Positions 53,178 through 55,366 of a stretch of 55,366 nt of DNA are shown piece after piece. The stretch is from assembly GCA_040772885.1 (NCBI GenBank), contig JAXGXF010000015.1, forward strand, positions 1-55,366, in the 5' to 3' direction. The DNA is from Pullichristensenella sp002068815. Lineage in GTDB: Bacteria; Bacillota; Clostridia; Christensenellales; Aristaeellaceae. The position numbers and the translations under genes are program-made. The notes under the pieces were generated by a model, which had not been told where the DNA came from, searched no databases, and saw only the letters and a program-made list of their open reading frames with translations. Each line of letters begins with the position of its first letter. Position 1 is the first letter of the stretch.

Positions 53178-53447
53178 ATGTCAGTCATCGAGATGGAGAG
53201 CAAAGCCCGCGAGTTGAGGGAACTCAAGATGATGAAGGAAGAACTGGACGCCGAAATCACCGCCCTCGAAGACATCCTCAAATCCGCAATGGGCACGCGG
53301 GAGACGCTAATCTGCGGCGAATACAAGCTCACCTACCAGACCGTCCAATCTTCCCGCTTCGATGCCTCCGCCTTCCGCAAGGCAGAACCCGCACTCGCAG
53401 CCGCCTTCACCAAGCCGACCAGCTATCGCCGTTTCAGCGTAAAGTGA
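53178..53447 (+). CDS. Small coiled-coil phage/ICE-type protein
   Basis: An 89-residue protein. Residues 1-40 form a charged coiled coil (ESKARELRELKMMKEELDAEITALEDILK). It continues with GEYKLTYQTVQSSRFDASAFRKAEP and closes with a KPTSYRRFSVK tail. I know this pattern from small proteins of Clostridia phages and integrative elements, of unknown function. ATG 53178 has AGGAGGACG upstream. It is the first gene of the operon under the RHH-controlled promoter. Confidence 0.75.
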   Translation: MSVIEMESKARELRELKMMKEELDAEITALEDILKSAMGTRETLICGEYKLTYQTVQSSRFDASAFRKAEPALAAAFTKPTSYRRFSVK

Positions 53448-53457
53448 GGTGAGAACA

Positions 53458-53658
53458 ATGCCGGAAGCCTGCTCCCACAAGGTCAAGATGATGCGCCTGC
53501 TCCTGAATGGCGCAATCACGATCTACGAATGCGAAGGTCCGGAAATCGCCGGTTTGCTACATAAGCAAGACGACCGCCGCCTCTTCGCCGCCTTCGACGC
53601 CATCGGTGCGGCGCTCTACTGGATGAAGAACGAAGTCGAAGCCGACCCCAAAGAGTAA
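53458..53658 (+). CDS. Small unknown protein in the RHH-controlled operon
   Basis: A 66-residue protein, MPEACSHKVKMMRLLLNG, then an ITIYECEGPEIAGLLHKQ segment, with no recognised domain. Start ATG 53458 has GAGGTGAG upstream; GTG 53449 is an alternative. It follows the coiled-coil gene by ten bases, so the two are cotranscribed. A stem-loop begins at its stop codon. Confidence 0.6.
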   Translation: MPEACSHKVKMMRLLLNGAITIYECEGPEIAGLLHKQDDRRLFAAFDAIGAALYWMKNEVEADPKE

Positions 53659-53738
53659 GAGCCCGCTCACCTACCACAGCTCACGGGCTCTTATGAACCC
53701 CAAGCGGAGGCTCAATCCCATTATAGCATTGAGCCTCC
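53657..53738 (+). terminator. Two consecutive stem-loops before the ArdC-like gene
   Basis: The first is AAGAGCCCG/CGGGCTCTT (53657-53665 with 53684-53692, tail TTATG). The second is GGAGGCTCAAT/ATTGAGCCTCC (53706-53716 with 53728-53738). Neither has a long T run, so they may be partial terminators or mRNA-processing structures. Confidence 0.55.
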
Positions 53739-53763
53739 TCGAAATCAAGAGAGGAGCACCAAA

Positions 53764-54594
53764 ATGGACATTTACGCGGAAATCACCGACCGCATTCTGT
53801 CTCAACTCGAACAGGGCGAAATCCCGTGGAAAAAGCCGTGGATTGGCTCCGCCTCGAACTGTGCCATCAGCTACGCCACAGGACGCCCGTATAGCCTCCT
53901 CAATCAAATGTTGCTCGGCAGACCCGGGGAATACCTCACCTTCAACGAATGCCGCAAGGCGGGCAGCTATGTTCGCAAGGGCGAAAAGGCGCATATGGTC
54001 GTTTTCTGGAAGTGGCTTTCCGTCGATGACGAGGAAAAGAGCGAGGAAAAGCAAATCCCGCTCCTGCGCTATTACAGCGTGTTTCACATCAGCCAATGTG
54101 AGGGCGTTCCAGTCAAGCGGCAAACCGCCCTCGCGGAACACGCAGACCCCGACGAAAACGCCGAGAGGATTGCCCGCCGCTACCTTGAAGGCTCCGGTCC
54201 TTCCGTGGAACAGGCACAGAGCGACGAAGCCTATTACAGCCCTTCGCACGATACAATCCATCTTCCGCTCATTCGCCAATTTCGGGAAGCCGCCGAATAT
54301 TACAGCGTCGCCTTTCATGAAATGGTCCATAGCACAGGTCATTCCTCCCGCCTCGACCGCCTGACGGCAAATGCGCACTTCGGGAACGAGGAATACAGCA
54401 AGGAAGAGCTTGTCGCGGAGATTGGGGCGGCGGCGTTGGTGAACGCGGCAGGGCTGGAAACGCGCGGCAACTTCCGCAACAGCGCGGCATACATTCAAAG
54501 CTGGCGGCGCGCGTTGAAAGACGACAAGCGCCTGATCGTTTCGGCGACCGGCAGAGCGGAAAAGGCGGTTCGGTTCATTCTCGGCGAGGTGTAG
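53764..54594 (+). CDS. ArdC-like antirestriction protein
   Basis: A 276-residue protein. Residues 1-120 form the ssDNA-binding ArdC N-terminal domain (MDIYAEITDRILSQLEQGEIPWKKPW, GRPYSLLNQMLL, YLTFNECRKAG, VRKGEKAHMVVFWKW). The rest is a zincin-like peptidase domain with FHEMVHSTGHSSRL near residue 184 and a distal EELVAEIGAA that supplies the third zinc ligand. Such proteins protect incoming element DNA from host restriction. The linker between domains carries many Glu. GAGAGGAG precedes the ATG. It may be transcribed by read-through from the RHH-controlled promoter. Confidence 0.9.
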   Translation: MDIYAEITDRILSQLEQGEIPWKKPWIGSASNCAISYATGRPYSLLNQMLLGRPGEYLTFNECRKAGSYVRKGEKAHMVVFWKWLSVDDEEKSEEKQIPLLRYYSVFHISQCEGVPVKRQTALAEHADPDENAERIARRYLEGSGPSVEQAQSDEAYYSPSHDTIHLPLIRQFREAAEYYSVAFHEMVHSTGHSSRLDRLTANAHFGNEEYSKEELVAEIGAAALVNAAGLETRGNFRNSAAYIQSWRRALKDDKRLIVSATGRAEKAVRFILGEV

Positions 54595-54608
54595 CGAAAA
54601 CAGTTGTT

Positions 54609-54679
54609 TTCCTTGGCAGTTTTTCGCGGCGGGAAAAGTCCCCAAAAGTAGCCCAAATCAGCGGAAAACTGTCAAGGAA
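54609..54679. repeat. 19-bp inverted repeat before the serine recombinase gene
   Basis: TTCCTTGGCAGTTTTTCGC (54609-54627) and GCGGAAAACTGTCAAGGAA (54661-54679) are complementary with two mismatches, both of which become G-U pairs in RNA, with a 33-base loop. It could be a recombinase target or an RNA structure in the leader. Confidence 0.65.
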
Positions 54680-54718
54680 ATGCGATAGACCTTTTCTTTT
54701 ACAGAAAGGACGAGAACG

Positions 54719-55303
54719 ATGATATACGGATATGCGCGCTGCTCGACGAGCGAGAGCAAACAGGACATTGACCGCCAGATTCGCGAACTGAAAATGGCGG
54801 GAGCGGAGCAGGTCGTCTTTGAATATGAGCACGGCGATGCGAAGGTCAAGCAGAGCCTCCAAACGCTTCTGGAACAGGCAAAGGCTGGCGATAGCATTCT
54901 CGTGCTGGAAGTCTCCCGCCTGTCCCGCTCCACACAGCAGCTTTGCCAAATTATAGATACAATCCGGGAGAAGCACCTGCGCCTGTGTATTCTCGGCAGC
55001 ATCACGGTGGATTGCCGCAAGGGAGAACTCGACCCGATGACGAAGGCATTTCTCCAAATCTCCGGCGTGTTCGCGGAGCTCGAACTCTCTATGATCCGCG
55101 CGCGGGTGAAGTCTGGAATGGCTTCCGCCGCAGCCAAGGGCAAGAAAATTGGCAGGAAGCCGACCACGAAGGACGACATCCCCGCCGCGTTCTACAAGCA
55201 CTATCCCGCCTTCGTCGCCGGGAAGTTGAATGTCGCGGAGCTTGCGAGGGTGTGCGGAGTGAGTAGACCGACGGTGTATAAGTATCTAAGCCTAATAAAA
55301 TGA
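54719..55303 (+). CDS. Serine recombinase (resolvase/invertase family)
   Basis: A 194-residue small serine recombinase. The catalytic Ser is in YGYARCSTSESKQDIDRQ near residue 9, further active-site residues are in EVSRLSRST, and the long helix follows LQISGVFAELELSMIRARVKSGM. The C-terminal HTH is LNVAELARVCGVSRPTVYKYL. It would act in resolution of multimers or inversion of DNA in the element. AGAAAGGACGAG lies upstream. The 63 bases after its stop codon hold nothing I can identify. Confidence 0.93.
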   Translation: MIYGYARCSTSESKQDIDRQIRELKMAGAEQVVFEYEHGDAKVKQSLQTLLEQAKAGDSILVLEVSRLSRSTQQLCQIIDTIREKHLRLCILGSITVDCRKGELDPMTKAFLQISGVFAELELSMIRARVKSGMASAAAKGKKIGRKPTTKDDIPAAFYKHYPAFVAGKLNVAELARVCGVSRPTVYKYLSLIK

Positions 55304-55366
55304 TGCATACTACACTTCGAGAGTGACAAAAGTTTGCATAATTAGGACTCAGAACGCTTTTTACTA

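Larger units (their letters stand above)
48105..55366. mobile_element. Integrative element, left part (ICE/IME or prophage-like)
   Basis: From just after spo0A the DNA becomes visibly less GC-rich. It carries a tyrosine recombinase, ArdC-like antirestriction protein, small phage/ICE-type proteins, an RHH regulator and a serine recombinase, with several short unknown genes. The left boundary is approximate, since no attachment repeat could be confirmed and the right end is outside the window. No relaxase, coupling protein or phage structural gene is seen in this part, so whether it is conjugative is open. Confidence 0.75.

Overview
The window looks like a chromosome segment from a high-GC, probably endospore-forming Clostridia lineage. 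The reasons are a complete Spo0A, a SpoOB-type histidine kinase, a CtsR-like operator in front of clpB, Gram-positive style promoters and strong Shine-Dalgarno sites, in DNA that by eye is well over 60% G+C. A gut Christensenellales-like origin is my guess only. No rRNA, tRNA or CRISPR array was recognised.

Left part (1-18300): the tail of a patatin-like esterase; a leftward unit of DNA-deoxyinosine glycosylase, pyrimidine-nucleoside phosphorylase and a degenerate CPBP membrane protein; a rightward HAD phosphatase-glycosyltransferase pair; clpB under a consensus promoter with a CtsR-type operator; a CbiC-like protein that lacks the catalytic His; a SpoOB-type kinase read from an apparently leaderless mRNA; two ECF S components (the second BioY); a leftward mgtE-ttcA-WG-repeat unit behind a long structured leader; then prfC, typA and recF.

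Middle (18300-47100): two simple-sugar ABC operons (permease, ATPase and binding protein each) flank a seven-gene aromatic amino acid operon (aroF-tyrA-aroB-aroA-aroC-pheA-aroE/aroK fusion), a giant NdvB/ChvB-type cyclic beta-1,2-glucan synthase with a DUF3810 membrane metalloprotease, pgi and an Ohr peroxidase. The first ABC operon also carries a LacI regulator and a ceramidase-like hydrolase, and its promoter lies between two LacI-type palindromes. The aromatic operon is preceded by a 25-residue leader peptide with four consecutive Tyr and three Phe codons and an intrinsic terminator, a classical attenuator.

Right part (47300-55366): spo0A, then a lower-GC mobile element starting with a tyrosine recombinase whose ribosome-binding site is buried in a perfect 14-bp inverted repeat. 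The element holds two tandem paralogous proteins of unknown function, an N-terminally shortened WYL regulator, an Api92-like protein, a ribbon-helix-helix protein facing a divergent promoter pair with three identical TAGGTATACCTA palindromes, phage/ICE-type small proteins, an ArdC-like antirestriction protein and a serine recombinase. Its right end lies outside the window.

The most unusual items are the Tyr/Phe attenuator, the three-operator RHH switch with a structured RNA behind it, the unidentified structured leader of mgtE, a two-hairpin repeat placed just before start codons, two leaderless promoters with identical geometry, and the paralogous unknown pair in the element.
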